DNA of 6,001 bases from JACPSX01 sp035288405 [NCBI: bacterium] (GTDB taxonomy: Bacteria; JACPSX01): NCBI GenBank assembly GCA_035288405.1, contig DATEAK010000291.1, positions 1-6,001 on the forward strand. The letters are read 5' to 3'. Positions 1-5,139 of the stretch are shown here, in pieces. Both the position numbers and the translations under genes were made by a program. The notes beneath the pieces were generated by a model. The model had not been told where the DNA came from. It did no database searches and worked only from the letters and a program-made list of their open reading frames with translations. Every line of letters begins with the position of its first letter. The stretch's first letter is position 1.

Positions 1-605
1 CCCTCGACGATCTCGATCGCATAGTCGCCCCGCAGCAAGGCACTGCGCCGGCGAATCCGGAAATATTCGCAAAGCTTCTGCGGTGTCAGGATCCGGAGGT
101 TGTCCTTTGAGATGTCGTAAAGATAGACGTCAGTGCCGGCCGCCGCCCGTTTTCGCGTTTCCTCAAGACGGATCGTACAGGATTCTTTCCCCTTCACCAG
201 GGACATGCAGTAGCTCTCTTCATTTCCCTCGGCGCGCGAGACAAGATCGCACCGCTCCGCAATGGAGGCAAAGCCCAGAATGCCGATCCCCTTCTCACCA
301 ATGACCTCAGGGATTTCCCGAATATTGGCCTTCTCCGATTCGCACAGGCTCGTTGCCACACGCTCAAGCTGCCGGCGAGACATTCCTCGGCCCCGATCCG
401 ACACTTGAAGCCACGGCCGATCTCCTTTGCGATTGCGGTAGATCCTGATTACCTCGCCCTGTCGCTCCGACTGCATGTACTCGTCAGCAGCATTGGACAC
501 AAACTCATTGAGTGCATCCCGAGGATCCGCGTAGACCTGCCCGAGATACAGGAGGTTCTTGGAAAGGTTCCGGATCTTTAAAGGAACTACTTGGATTGTG
601 TTCAT
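1..605 (-). CDS. GHKL (Hsp90/HATPase_c_3-like) ATPase, N-terminal part, runs off left edge
   Basis: The first 201 residues of a leftward gene are visible; its C-terminus lies outside the window. The Bergerat ATP-binding fold is clear. The N box is ALNEFVSNAADEY at about residues 31-43 (E34, N38, D41), the G1 box is VSDRGRGMS at about 68-76 (D70, G72, G74), and the G2 box is IGEKGIGILGF at about 102-112. A later stretch, GTDVYLYDI, fits the usual strand after the lid. These motifs bind and hydrolyse ATP in Hsp90, MutL, gyrase B and many uncharacterised or defence-associated proteins. There is no histidine-kinase H box in the visible part, so a kinase is unlikely. The start is the ATG at 605, with AAGGG 8 nt upstream; an in-frame ATG at 632 is the alternative. 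The gene is divergent from the MNT/HEPN pair. The protein ends in the middle of the transducer region (GDYAIEIVEG), and the matching downstream half of such a protein is seen at 5140-6001. The cellular role is not deducible. Confidence 0.88.
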   Translation of the reverse strand, partial: MNTIQVVPLKIRNLSKNLLYLGQVYADPRDALNEFVSNAADEYMQSERQGEVIRIYRNRKGDRPWLQVSDRGRGMSRRQLERVATSLCESEKANIREIPEVIGEKGIGILGFASIAERCDLVSRAEGNEESYCMSLVKGKESCTIRLEETRKRAAAGTDVYLYDISKDNLRILTPQKLCEYFRIRRRSALLRGDYAIEIVE

Positions 606-632
606 CTTTACGACCCTTGAGTTCAGAGTCAT

Positions 633-660
633 TTTATCATTGTCTTCCCGTCTTCCCCAA
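633..660 (-). promoter_or_regulatory. Weak candidate promoter for the left GHKL gene, with tandem 8-bp repeat
   Basis: Read on the minus strand, TTGGGG (660-655) and GATAAA (638-633) are separated by 16 nt, a poor match to sigma70 boxes. The spacer region contains GTCTTCCC twice in direct tandem on the plus strand (642-649 and 650-657). If the promoter is real, transcription would begin near 626. That favours the ATG at 605 over the one at 632 as the start of the GHKL gene. Confidence 0.25.
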
Positions 661-724
661 AACTTTCGACGATTCCTCATCCCCACTTGCCACCTTTCGC
701 TTGTGCCCAAACGCCTCTATCTCT

Positions 725-753
725 TTGACAATTAGAATCTTTTCGCTTATGAT
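725..753 (+). promoter_or_regulatory. Near-consensus sigma70 promoter for the MNT-HEPN operon
   Basis: A perfect -35 box TTGACA (725-730), a 17-nt spacer and a -10 box TATGAT (748-753, five of six consensus bases) predict transcription starting around 760, about 63 nt before the chosen MNT start. A small CCCC-GCTC-GGGG stem can form in the leader at about 786-797. No obvious operator palindrome overlaps the boxes. It is the only strong promoter upstream of the two overlapping genes, so both are probably made from it. Confidence 0.7.
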
Positions 754-822
754 CCCTTTCATTGAGCCATTCGTACAATGCAAAACCCCGCTCGGGGGGC
801 AATTCACAGATGGAAAGCGGGC

Positions 823-1143
823 ATGGAAGAACGGATTGACCAACTCCTGCGTGAATTCAAGGAAGGGCTGGAGCGGACTTACGGATCTTGCCTCCGTGGT
901 GCATACCTTTACGGATCTTACGCGCGAGGGGAAGCAGATGAGGAATCCGACGTGGACATCCTGATCGTCCTCAAGGATTTCTCGCGCTATGGGGAAGAGG
1001 TGGAACGGACTGGTCAGCTCGGATCAGACCTCTCCCTAAAACACGGAGTGAGCATCAGCCAAGTGTTCATGCGCGAGCAAGACTGGCTCCATGGAGACAC
1101 GCCCTTTCTAGCCAACGTGCGAGAGGAAGCCATCCCCGCATGA
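823..1143 (+). CDS. Minimal nucleotidyltransferase (MNT), antitoxin-type partner of the HEPN gene
   Basis: A small protein of 106 residues with the DNA polymerase beta-type nucleotidyltransferase fold. The signature GSX10DXD is exact: G31-S32, then ten residues, then D43-V44-D45, followed by a hydrophobic strand (ILIVL). The two aspartates would hold Mg2+ and the motif would bind an NTP. In the studied MntA-HepT pair, a protein of this class AMPylates the HEPN toxin and silences it; applying that here is inference. The third carboxylate often found in larger nucleotidyltransferases is not evident: the later strand reads VSISQVFM. The ATG at 823 was chosen because GGAAAG lies 5 nt upstream and the protein then begins MEERIDQLL. 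An upstream in-frame ATG at 778 would add 15 uncharged or basic residues not typical of the family. Its stop overlaps the HEPN start (ATGA), implying translational coupling. Confidence 0.87.
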   Translation: MEERIDQLLREFKEGLERTYGSCLRGAYLYGSYARGEADEESDVDILIVLKDFSRYGEEVERTGQLGSDLSLKHGVSISQVFMREQDWLHGDTPFLANVREEAIPA

Positions 1144-1538
1144 AAGATGCAAGCGAAAAGCTCCTCACAAAGGCGACCCGGGCCATTCAATCCTCCCAGA
1201 CATTGCTCAACAGCGGTGATCCAGAATCCGCGGTAAGTCGGGCGTACTATGCCATGTTCTACGTGGCGGAAGCCCTGCTCAGCGAGAAGGGACTGCGCTT
1301 TCGCAAGCACGGAGGGGTTCACGGGGCTTTCGGAGAGCATTTCGCCAAAACGAGTGAACTGGACCCGAAATACCATCGCTGGCTTCTGGAGGCATTCAAC
1401 AAGAGGATTACCGCTGATTACGGCGTGGAGGCTGTCGTTACGCCTGAGGAAGCAGGGCGGGTGATCGAGCAGGCTCGCGAGTTCCTGCAGGAAGCCCGCC
1501 GATACCTTAGCCGCAACAAGCCCCAGGGGTCAATTTGA
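1140..1538 (+). CDS. HEPN-domain protein (PF05168-like), probable toxin of MNT-HEPN pair
   Basis: A 132-residue, all-helical protein matching the short HEPN family usually encoded next to an MNT gene. Family hallmarks are visible: SRAYYAMFYVAEALL at about residues 33-47, FRKHGGVHGAF at 54-64, and RITADYG at 89-95, followed by a long C-terminal helix (AREFLQEARRYL). HEPN proteins are frequently metal-independent RNases that use an RX4-6H motif. Here R55 and H61 (R, five residues, H) formally fit, and R34 is the conserved arginine of the AYYA helix; which one is catalytic cannot be decided by eye. This is not the HepT/DUF86 subfamily of the characterised AMPylated toxin. The gene overlaps the MNT gene by 4 nt and shares its promoter. 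Toxin activity is inferred from this arrangement; some PF05168 proteins may only bind nucleotides or RNA. Confidence 0.87.
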   Translation: MKDASEKLLTKATRAIQSSQTLLNSGDPESAVSRAYYAMFYVAEALLSEKGLRFRKHGGVHGAFGEHFAKTSELDPKYHRWLLEAFNKRITADYGVEAVVTPEEAGRVIEQAREFLQEARRYLSRNKPQGSI

Positions 1539-1763
1539 AGCTTGGTGGACCCGAGCAGAAAGAATTCGAACCCTGGCAGAGATACCTCTCAAAGTCGCCC
1601 TACTGGATACTGCCGACCCCACTGTTTACCAGCGGATAGCAGAAAAGCCTTGTATCTCAATCGGTTGGGAACGAACGACACCACCGTTGCTCGGTACCTG
1701 AAGGTGGATCCGAAGGCGATAGCCAAGGCAGTCCGGTGGATGGAACATCTTTCCGACCGTTAA
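1528..1763 (+). pseudogene. Frameshifted remnant of a small helix-turn-helix protein
   Basis: Two consecutive reading frames together make one plausible small DNA-binding protein. The upstream frame, open from 1465, reads IRTLAEIPLKVALLDTADP and then VYQRIAEK up to about 1650. After a one-base slip near 1647-1653, the next frame continues ALYLNRLG, then TTVARYLKVDPKAIAKAVRW (a resolvase/sigma-like helix-turn-helix), and ends at TAA 1761-1763. The join would be perfect if one G were restored in the AAAAGCC stretch. No in-frame ATG, GTG or TTG precedes the first part back to its stop at 1462-1464, so the 5' end also seems lost. A TTG-initiated reading at 1542 covers only the second frame and gives an unconvincing N-terminus. 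Comparable orphan HTH tails occur beside transposon debris, but I cannot name the family with certainty. A sequencing error is the main alternative to a real frameshift. Confidence 0.55.
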
Positions 1764-1930
1764 CCCAACTTCCGCAGTCCGTGGGGTCGAAATGAAGGAT
1801 TTCGAGGACTTAGCCAAAAAGTCGCCACTACACGCCGGTTCCAATTCTTCGCATCCACAGAGTCAAAGGGATAGAAGAGGAGAATTAGGGAAAAAATCTT
1901 CCCGAACATGACGGAACTGCGGAAGTTAGG
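1764..1930. repeat. About 167-bp segment bounded by imperfect 20-bp inverted repeats
   Basis: The left arm (1764-1782) is CCCAACTTCCGCAGTCCGT. The reverse complement of 1911-1930 is CCTAACTTCCGCAGTTCCGT. The arms differ by one substitution and one indel, so 18 of 20 positions agree. The segment starts immediately after the stop of the HTH remnant. The interior has no convincing gene; the minus strand is open for 49 codons (1909-1760) without a recognisable product or ribosome site. It may be a MITE-like element, two inverted copies of an insertion-sequence end, or a degraded transposon. I see no clear target-site duplication: the flanks are TTAA on the left and CTAGG on the right. Confidence 0.5.
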
Positions 1931-1981
1931 CTAGGAGATGGAGGCCCCGGGCTGCAAGACAGCCATCGGACGCCTTTTTCC

Positions 1982-2010
1982 TTGACAAGGTCAATGACCC
2001 GGTCGATACT
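1982..2010 (+). promoter_or_regulatory. Sigma70-type promoter of the NYN gene
   Basis: A perfect -35 box TTGACA (1982-1987), a 17-nt spacer and GATACT (2005-2010, four of six -10 bases) place the transcript start near 2017. This gives a leader of about 120 nt before the NYN start codon. A second -10-like TATAAC at 2054-2059 lacks a -35 partner. No other promoter lies between the leader terminator and the gene, so the gene's transcription must pass through the terminator hairpin. Confidence 0.6.
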
Positions 2011-2036
2011 TTATCTTGCGCAAGTAGCACATGCTA
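1989..2036. promoter_or_regulatory. Cluster of small palindromes overlapping the NYN promoter (possible operators)
   Basis: Three perfect dyads sit in and just after the promoter: GGTCAATGACC in the -35/-10 spacer (1989-1999), CTTGCGCAAG across the predicted start site (2015-2024), and TAGCACATGCTA directly after it (2025-2036). In addition, the -35 box lies in the inverted repeat TTGAC-AAG-GTCAA (1982-1994). Sites in the spacer and at +1 are where repressors commonly bind. No regulator is identified, and short dyads can arise by chance, but four in about 55 bp is dense. Confidence 0.4.
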
Positions 2037-2061
2037 GTTTTGTATCAGATTCTTATAACCC

Positions 2062-2087
2062 CCCATGTTCGCGAAAGCGACCATGGG
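2062..2087 (+). promoter_or_regulatory. First leader hairpin upstream of NYN gene (GAAA loop)
   Basis: CCCATG (2062-2067) pairs with CATGGG (2082-2087). After one T/C mismatch the stem continues TCGC/GCGA and is capped by a GAAA tetraloop (2073-2076), giving ten base pairs in all. It is followed within 7 nt by the terminator hairpin. Its 3' arm (ATGGG, 2083-2087) can instead pair with CCCAT (2095-2099) in the 5' arm of the terminator, so the two structures could be mutually exclusive. I do not recognise a known riboswitch class. Confidence 0.55.
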
Positions 2088-2093
2088 TCAAGG

Positions 2094-2122
2094 CCCCATC
2101 CGAAAGGATGGGGTTCTTTTTT
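2094..2122 (+). terminator. Intrinsic terminator inside the NYN leader (candidate attenuator)
   Basis: A perfect 8-bp stem, CCCCATCC (2094-2101) with GGATGGGG (2106-2113), is closed by a GAAA tetraloop and followed by TTCTTTTTT (2114-2122). It ends 13 nt before the NYN start codon, with the ribosome site AGGGGGTG directly after the T-run. Because it lies downstream of the promoter at 1982-2010, it would terminate the gene's own transcript unless relieved. A plain terminator for transcription from the MNT-HEPN side is the alternative. Confidence 0.8.
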
Positions 2123-2135
2123 AGGGGGTGAAAGG

Positions 2136-2729
2136 ATGAAAAGTCCCGAGCGGGCGATGATATTCCTAGACAGCAGCAATTTCTACTACAGCCTCAAGGA
2201 GATCGGCAAATCCCTCTACGATATTGATTTTCATAAATTCTCTTCCCTGATTTTGGTGGCGAACAGAAACCTTGTGAAGTTCTTCTACTACACTGCCCCG
2301 GTCGATCGAGCCACAGTTCCCGAGATGTACAAGGCCCAGCAGTTCTTCTGGAGCCGGCTTCAAAGCAAGGGGATCACCCTTAGGCTGGGATATCTTCAAA
2401 GGAAACTCTTCAAGTGCCCGATGTGCGGAATCGAACAGAATGGGATCAAGTGCCCCCAGTGCGGGAATATCTTTGCCAGGCTCGAAGAGAAAGGAGTCGA
2501 TGTCCACATTGCCACCGACATCGTGTCTTACGCGGCCTCCAATGAGTATGACATTGGCTATCTCGTCAGTTCCGATGGAGATCTTGCGGAAGCCTGCAAA
2601 CGAGCAAGGAGCCTAGGAAAGCGAATTGTCTATATCTGCGTTCCCCCCATTCAGAGCATGGCTCTCACAAAGGCCTGTAATTACACAGCGAAAAAGGATC
2701 ATTCGTTTTTTGATTCCTGCCGAATTTGA
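2136..2729 (+). CDS. NYN-domain (PIN-like) RNase with inserted zinc knuckle
   Basis: A 197-residue protein of the NYN superfamily (LabA/DUF88-like), the PIN-fold metal-dependent RNases. The first strand is MIFLDSSNFYY (D12, N15 in place of the usual DGxN). EKGVDVHIATDIVSYA follows at 117-133 (D122, D128) and VSSDGDL at 144-150 (D147, D149). These acidic residues would coordinate Mg2+ in the active site. Between the helical part (AQQFFWSRLQSKGI) and the EKGVDV strand lies CPMC-x8-CPQC (C94, C97, C106, C109), a probable zinc-binding knuckle that may contact RNA or a partner protein. The C-terminus after about residue 170 is short and has no added domain. The ATG at 2136 is preferred because AGGGGGTG and AAAGG precede it. 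An in-frame ATG at 2031 would run through the terminator hairpin, and another at 2157 would lose the first seven residues. Expression is probably controlled by the palindrome-rich promoter and leader attenuator. The target RNA is unknown. Confidence 0.85.
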   Translation: MKSPERAMIFLDSSNFYYSLKEIGKSLYDIDFHKFSSLILVANRNLVKFFYYTAPVDRATVPEMYKAQQFFWSRLQSKGITLRLGYLQRKLFKCPMCGIEQNGIKCPQCGNIFARLEEKGVDVHIATDIVSYAASNEYDIGYLVSSDGDLAEACKRARSLGKRIVYICVPPIQSMALTKACNYTAKKDHSFFDSCRI

Positions 2730-2750
2730 GCCGCCGTAAGCCCGTGAAAC

Positions 2751-2779
2751 TTGCCACCGTGCCGCTCTTGACCTAAAGT
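2751..2779 (+). promoter_or_regulatory. Candidate promoter of the aldo/keto reductase gene
   Basis: TTGCCA (2751-2756, five of six -35 bases) and TAAAGT (2774-2779, four of six) are spaced by exactly 17 nt. Transcription would start near 2786, about 29 nt before the ATG at 2815. A nearby TTGACC (2768) with TACACT has too long a spacer (21 nt). The presence of its own promoter suggests the reductase is not part of the NYN transcript, although no terminator is visible between them. Confidence 0.42.
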
Positions 2780-2814
2780 CCTTTTTCCTCCAGGTACACT
2801 TGAGAAAGGGAAAA

Positions 2815-3762
2815 ATGAAAACACGAAAGCTCGGAAATTCCGGATTAGAAGTCTCTCCACTCGCTTTTGGAGGAAACGTCTTCGGATGGACTGTCGATGC
2901 GCCAACGGCATTTCAGTTACTCGATGCCCTTGTCTTGTCCGGGCTTAATTTTATTGATACCGCGGATACCTACTCGACGTGGATTCCGGGTAACCAGGGC
3001 GGTGAATCCGAAACCATTCTTGGTAGATGGCTAAAGCGAAGTGGGAACCGGCAAAAGGTCGTCATCGCCACGAAGGTCGGAAAGGAAATGGGTCCGAACC
3101 AGAAAGGGCTCTCAAAACCCTATATTTTGCTTGCAGTAGAGGATTCACTGAAGCGCCTGCAGACGGATTACATCGACCTGTATCAGTCCCATACCGAAGA
3201 TCCGGAGACGCCTTTGGAAGAAACTCTGGAAACCTATGCAGAATTGATCAAGCAAGGGAAGGTCAGGGCCATCGGCGCATCCAACTACAGCGCGGAACAG
3301 CTTTCTCAGGCGTTGCAGATCAGTAAACAACAAGGGTATCCCAGCTACCAAAGCCTGCAGCCTCTCTATAATCTCTGTGAGCGTGCCGACTATGAAACGA
3401 AGCTCGAACCCCTCTGCCAGGAAAAGGGGTTGGGCGTAATCTGCTACCCCTCGTTGGCCAGCGGGTTTCTCACGGGCAAGTATCGGTCGGAAAAGGACTT
3501 CTCAAAGAGCCCCCGAGGCCAGAGAGTCACAAAATACCTGAATGACCGGGGATTTCGGATCCTCCAGGCCCTGGATCAAGTCGCAAAACAGCATAATTCC
3601 AATCCCGCCAGAGTTTCCCTGGCCTGGCTGATCGCCCGCCCCAGCATCACCGCCCCGATTGCCAGCGCCACGAGCCTGGAGCAATTGAACGATCTCATCG
3701 AGGCGACAAGACTTGAATTAGACCCTTCTTCGATCGAGCTATTGAATCAAGCGAGTGCTTAA
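2815..3762 (+). CDS. Aldo/keto reductase (NADPH-dependent oxidoreductase)
   Basis: A full-length, 315-residue protein of the bacterial aldo/keto reductase family, a TIM barrel that reduces aldehydes or ketones with NADPH in the cytoplasm. The N-terminus MKTRKLGNSGLEVSPLAFGG is the typical opening. The catalytic tetrad is visible as D48 and Y53 (FIDTADTYS), K87 (IATKVG) and H126 (YQSHTED). The substrate and cofactor strands follow in the expected order: VRAIGASNYS, LQPLYNL, YPSLASGFLTGKY. The C-terminal 2'-phosphate-binding region IASATSLEQLNDL favours NADPH. The start at 2815 has GAGAAAGGG upstream; a TTG at 2800 would add only five residues. It is intact and all key residues are present. Neither neighbour suggests a substrate, so the gene may simply be a passenger among the RNase and ATPase genes. 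It converges with the leftward operon, with 55 nt between stops and no clear shared terminator. Confidence 0.95.
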   Translation: MKTRKLGNSGLEVSPLAFGGNVFGWTVDAPTAFQLLDALVLSGLNFIDTADTYSTWIPGNQGGESETILGRWLKRSGNRQKVVIATKVGKEMGPNQKGLSKPYILLAVEDSLKRLQTDYIDLYQSHTEDPETPLEETLETYAELIKQGKVRAIGASNYSAEQLSQALQISKQQGYPSYQSLQPLYNLCERADYETKLEPLCQEKGLGVICYPSLASGFLTGKYRSEKDFSKSPRGQRVTKYLNDRGFRILQALDQVAKQHNSNPARVSLAWLIARPSITAPIASATSLEQLNDLIEATRLELDPSSIELLNQASA

Positions 3763-3817
3763 TTGCCATACGGATGAGCTTGAGGACAGAGAAGTTGAGG
3801 AAGAAGTACTCCCTGTT

Positions 3818-4213
3818 CTAGTCCGCCGGAAATGAACTCAGGATCTGTCGACCCTGAGGCAGATCGTGGAGGTGCCGCACGATCCCTTCGACGATCTCTT
3901 CTCGTTTCATCCTCTGGTTCACCGCAATTTCACAGGATCGGCCGAGCGCCACCAGATCCCCTTTCGTGCGGAAGTTTCGCGGGCTTCTCAGGCAAGCCAG
4001 CAGATCCTCCCGAGACATTTGACGGAGATCCTCAACACCCGGCTTGCGCAAAGGTGTCTCGGGCAACCGGGTTGACTTCGGGAGTCCGGAGCGAGTCCGT
4101 TTAGGAACCTCTACCCCCAATTGGGAGAGGACTGCAGAAAGTTCAATGTCAGGTGCCGCCCGAAAGGCATGCGCCAGGCTTTCCAGCAAATCGGCCAGTT
4201 GATAGGTCTGCAC
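3818..4213 (-). CDS. Small protein with SAP-like C-terminal region, partner of ParA
   Basis: A 131-residue protein that I do not recognise as a named family. Three parts are visible: a helical N-terminus (YQLADLLESLAHAF, then IELSAVLSQLG, residues 4-33), a basic and proline-containing linker (about 36-58), and a helical C-terminal region (60-126). In the last part, KGDLVALGRSCEIAVNQRMK followed by REEIVEGIVRHL resembles SAP or Rho-N-type helix-extended-loop-helix motifs that bind DNA or RNA. It has no transmembrane segment, signal peptide or cysteine cluster. The start is GTG at 4213, supported by AAGGAG 7 nt upstream. The ParA stop is only 14 nt away, so the two are almost certainly co-transcribed. 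Being the last gene after ParA, it could be the adaptor or centromere-binding partner that ParA-type ATPases need. That is inference from position, size and basic character. Confidence 0.8.
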   Translation of the reverse strand: MQTYQLADLLESLAHAFRAAPDIELSAVLSQLGVEVPKRTRSGLPKSTRLPETPLRKPGVEDLRQMSREDLLACLRSPRNFRTKGDLVALGRSCEIAVNQRMKREEIVEGIVRHLHDLPQGRQILSSFPAD

Positions 4214-4227
4214 TGGATTGCTCCTTC

Positions 4228-5130
4228 CTAAACCCTCTCAAAGAACTCCGCGGCCAGCGCGCGAAACTGTTTCCCAATTGCGCGGTGCGTGCCATTCGGA
4301 GACAGAGAAGCAGGGATCTTGCGCGCCGGGGCCTCCCCGACGTGAACACTCTCCGGAATAAAGTGACGGAAGATTTTCGGGCCGAAAAACGGGTCATCCC
4401 GAATCGAACGGATTATTTGGCGGTGCAGAGCTGCCAAGCGGGGAGGGGACTCGTATTTCAAAACCCGAACCCGGCTGAAAATCACCCCGCGCAGTTCCGG
4501 CCCTGTAAACCCGGCACCAAACGACTCCACTGCCCGGCGCATACCGGCCGTGAAGTTGTCAATCTCGCGGCGGATCAGAGTAATTCCGATGGTCGAAAGG
4601 AAATCGGGAAGCATGGGGACCACGTAGGCCTCACTGGCAAACATTCCGTTTTGCGTGATCAGATTAAAGTTAGGAGGGCAATCGCAGAGAATGTAGTCAT
4701 ACTCATCGGCGATCTTCCGAAGGTGAGAAGCGAGGACTGTCTGCGGTCCAAACACCCCCTGACCGGCTCCCGCAGCCCCTGCCAGGCGCAGATCCACACT
4801 GATTAGTTCCAGATGAGAAGGAAGCAAATGGAGTCCCGGAATTGCCAGCCCGCCGGCTCCGACCGTCTGCATGATGGCGTTTCGGATTTCACACGGGCGA
4901 TCTCCCCCGAGGACAGAATCAAAGAGGTCCTTTAGGGAGCCCCGCTCCTGCACCCAGGAAGCCCAGTCTCCTTCCCGTACCAGGTAGAAAGTCGCGTTGG
5001 TCTGAGGGTCCAAATCCACCAAGAGAACCCGCTTGCCGTGGTGCGCTGCTAAGCTGACGGCAATCTCGACCGCGGTGGTCGTCTTGCCCACTCCGCCCTT
5101 AAAATTGATAAAGCTGACGATCTTGGCCAC
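4228..5130 (-). CDS. ParA/MinD-family ATPase
   Basis: A 300-residue cytoplasmic ATPase of the ParA/Soj/MinD type. The deviant Walker A KGGVGKTT (residues 11-18) has the signature lysine K11 as well as K16. Walker A' is VLLVDLDPQTN (35-45), and Walker B lies in YDYILCDCPPN (144-154). Proteins of this class dimerise on ATP, bind DNA non-specifically or a membrane, and position plasmids, chromosomes or large complexes. There is no N-terminal HTH domain, so it is the short Soj-like form. The start is GTG at 5130 with GAGGG overlapping the preceding stop. The gap to the GHKL gene is 9 nt and the gap to the small gene behind it is 14 nt. No ParB gene is present, so partition of a plasmid is not established. 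Instead it may work on, or be delivered with, the GHKL ATPase and the 131-residue protein. No defects are seen. Confidence 0.93.
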   Translation of the reverse strand: MAKIVSFINFKGGVGKTTTAVEIAVSLAAHHGKRVLLVDLDPQTNATFYLVREGDWASWVQERGSLKDLFDSVLGGDRPCEIRNAIMQTVGAGGLAIPGLHLLPSHLELISVDLRLAGAAGAGQGVFGPQTVLASHLRKIADEYDYILCDCPPNFNLITQNGMFASEAYVVPMLPDFLSTIGITLIRREIDNFTAGMRRAVESFGAGFTGPELRGVIFSRVRVLKYESPPRLAALHRQIIRSIRDDPFFGPKIFRHFIPESVHVGEAPARKIPASLSPNGTHRAIGKQFRALAAEFFERV

Positions 5131-5139
5131 AGCCGGCCC

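Noticed and set aside
512-964. A rightward reading frame of 150 codons starting inside the left GHKL gene
   Set aside because: It overlaps the GHKL N-terminus on one side and the MNT gene in another frame; the product looks random and the MNT motif in the competing frame is exact.
1014-1376. A leftward reading frame of 120 codons
   Set aside because: It is antisense to the MNT and HEPN genes and has no recognisable motif.
1760-1909. A 49-codon leftward frame filling the inverted-repeat segment
   Set aside because: It has no ribosome site and no known family, and a short open frame between repeats can occur by chance.
1950-1979. A GGCTG-CAAGA-CAGCC stem followed by a short T-run
   Set aside because: The stem is only 5 bp and the T-run begins about 10 nt after it, too far for a convincing intrinsic terminator.
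2031-2135. An N-terminal extension of the NYN protein from the ATG at 2031
   Set aside because: It would translate through both leader hairpins and the T-run and lacks a ribosome site, while the ATG at 2136 has a strong one.
2017-2135. The leader as a GEMM-I (cyclic di-GMP) riboswitch, suggested by the GCGAAAGCG...GGGTC-like stretch
   Set aside because: The first GEMM helix with its conserved GGCAAACC-type segment and the later conserved strand are absent.
4153-4806. A long rightward reading frame of 217 codons
   Set aside because: It is antisense to the well-supported ParA gene and the start of the small gene; its translation has no recognisable domain and no ribosome site.
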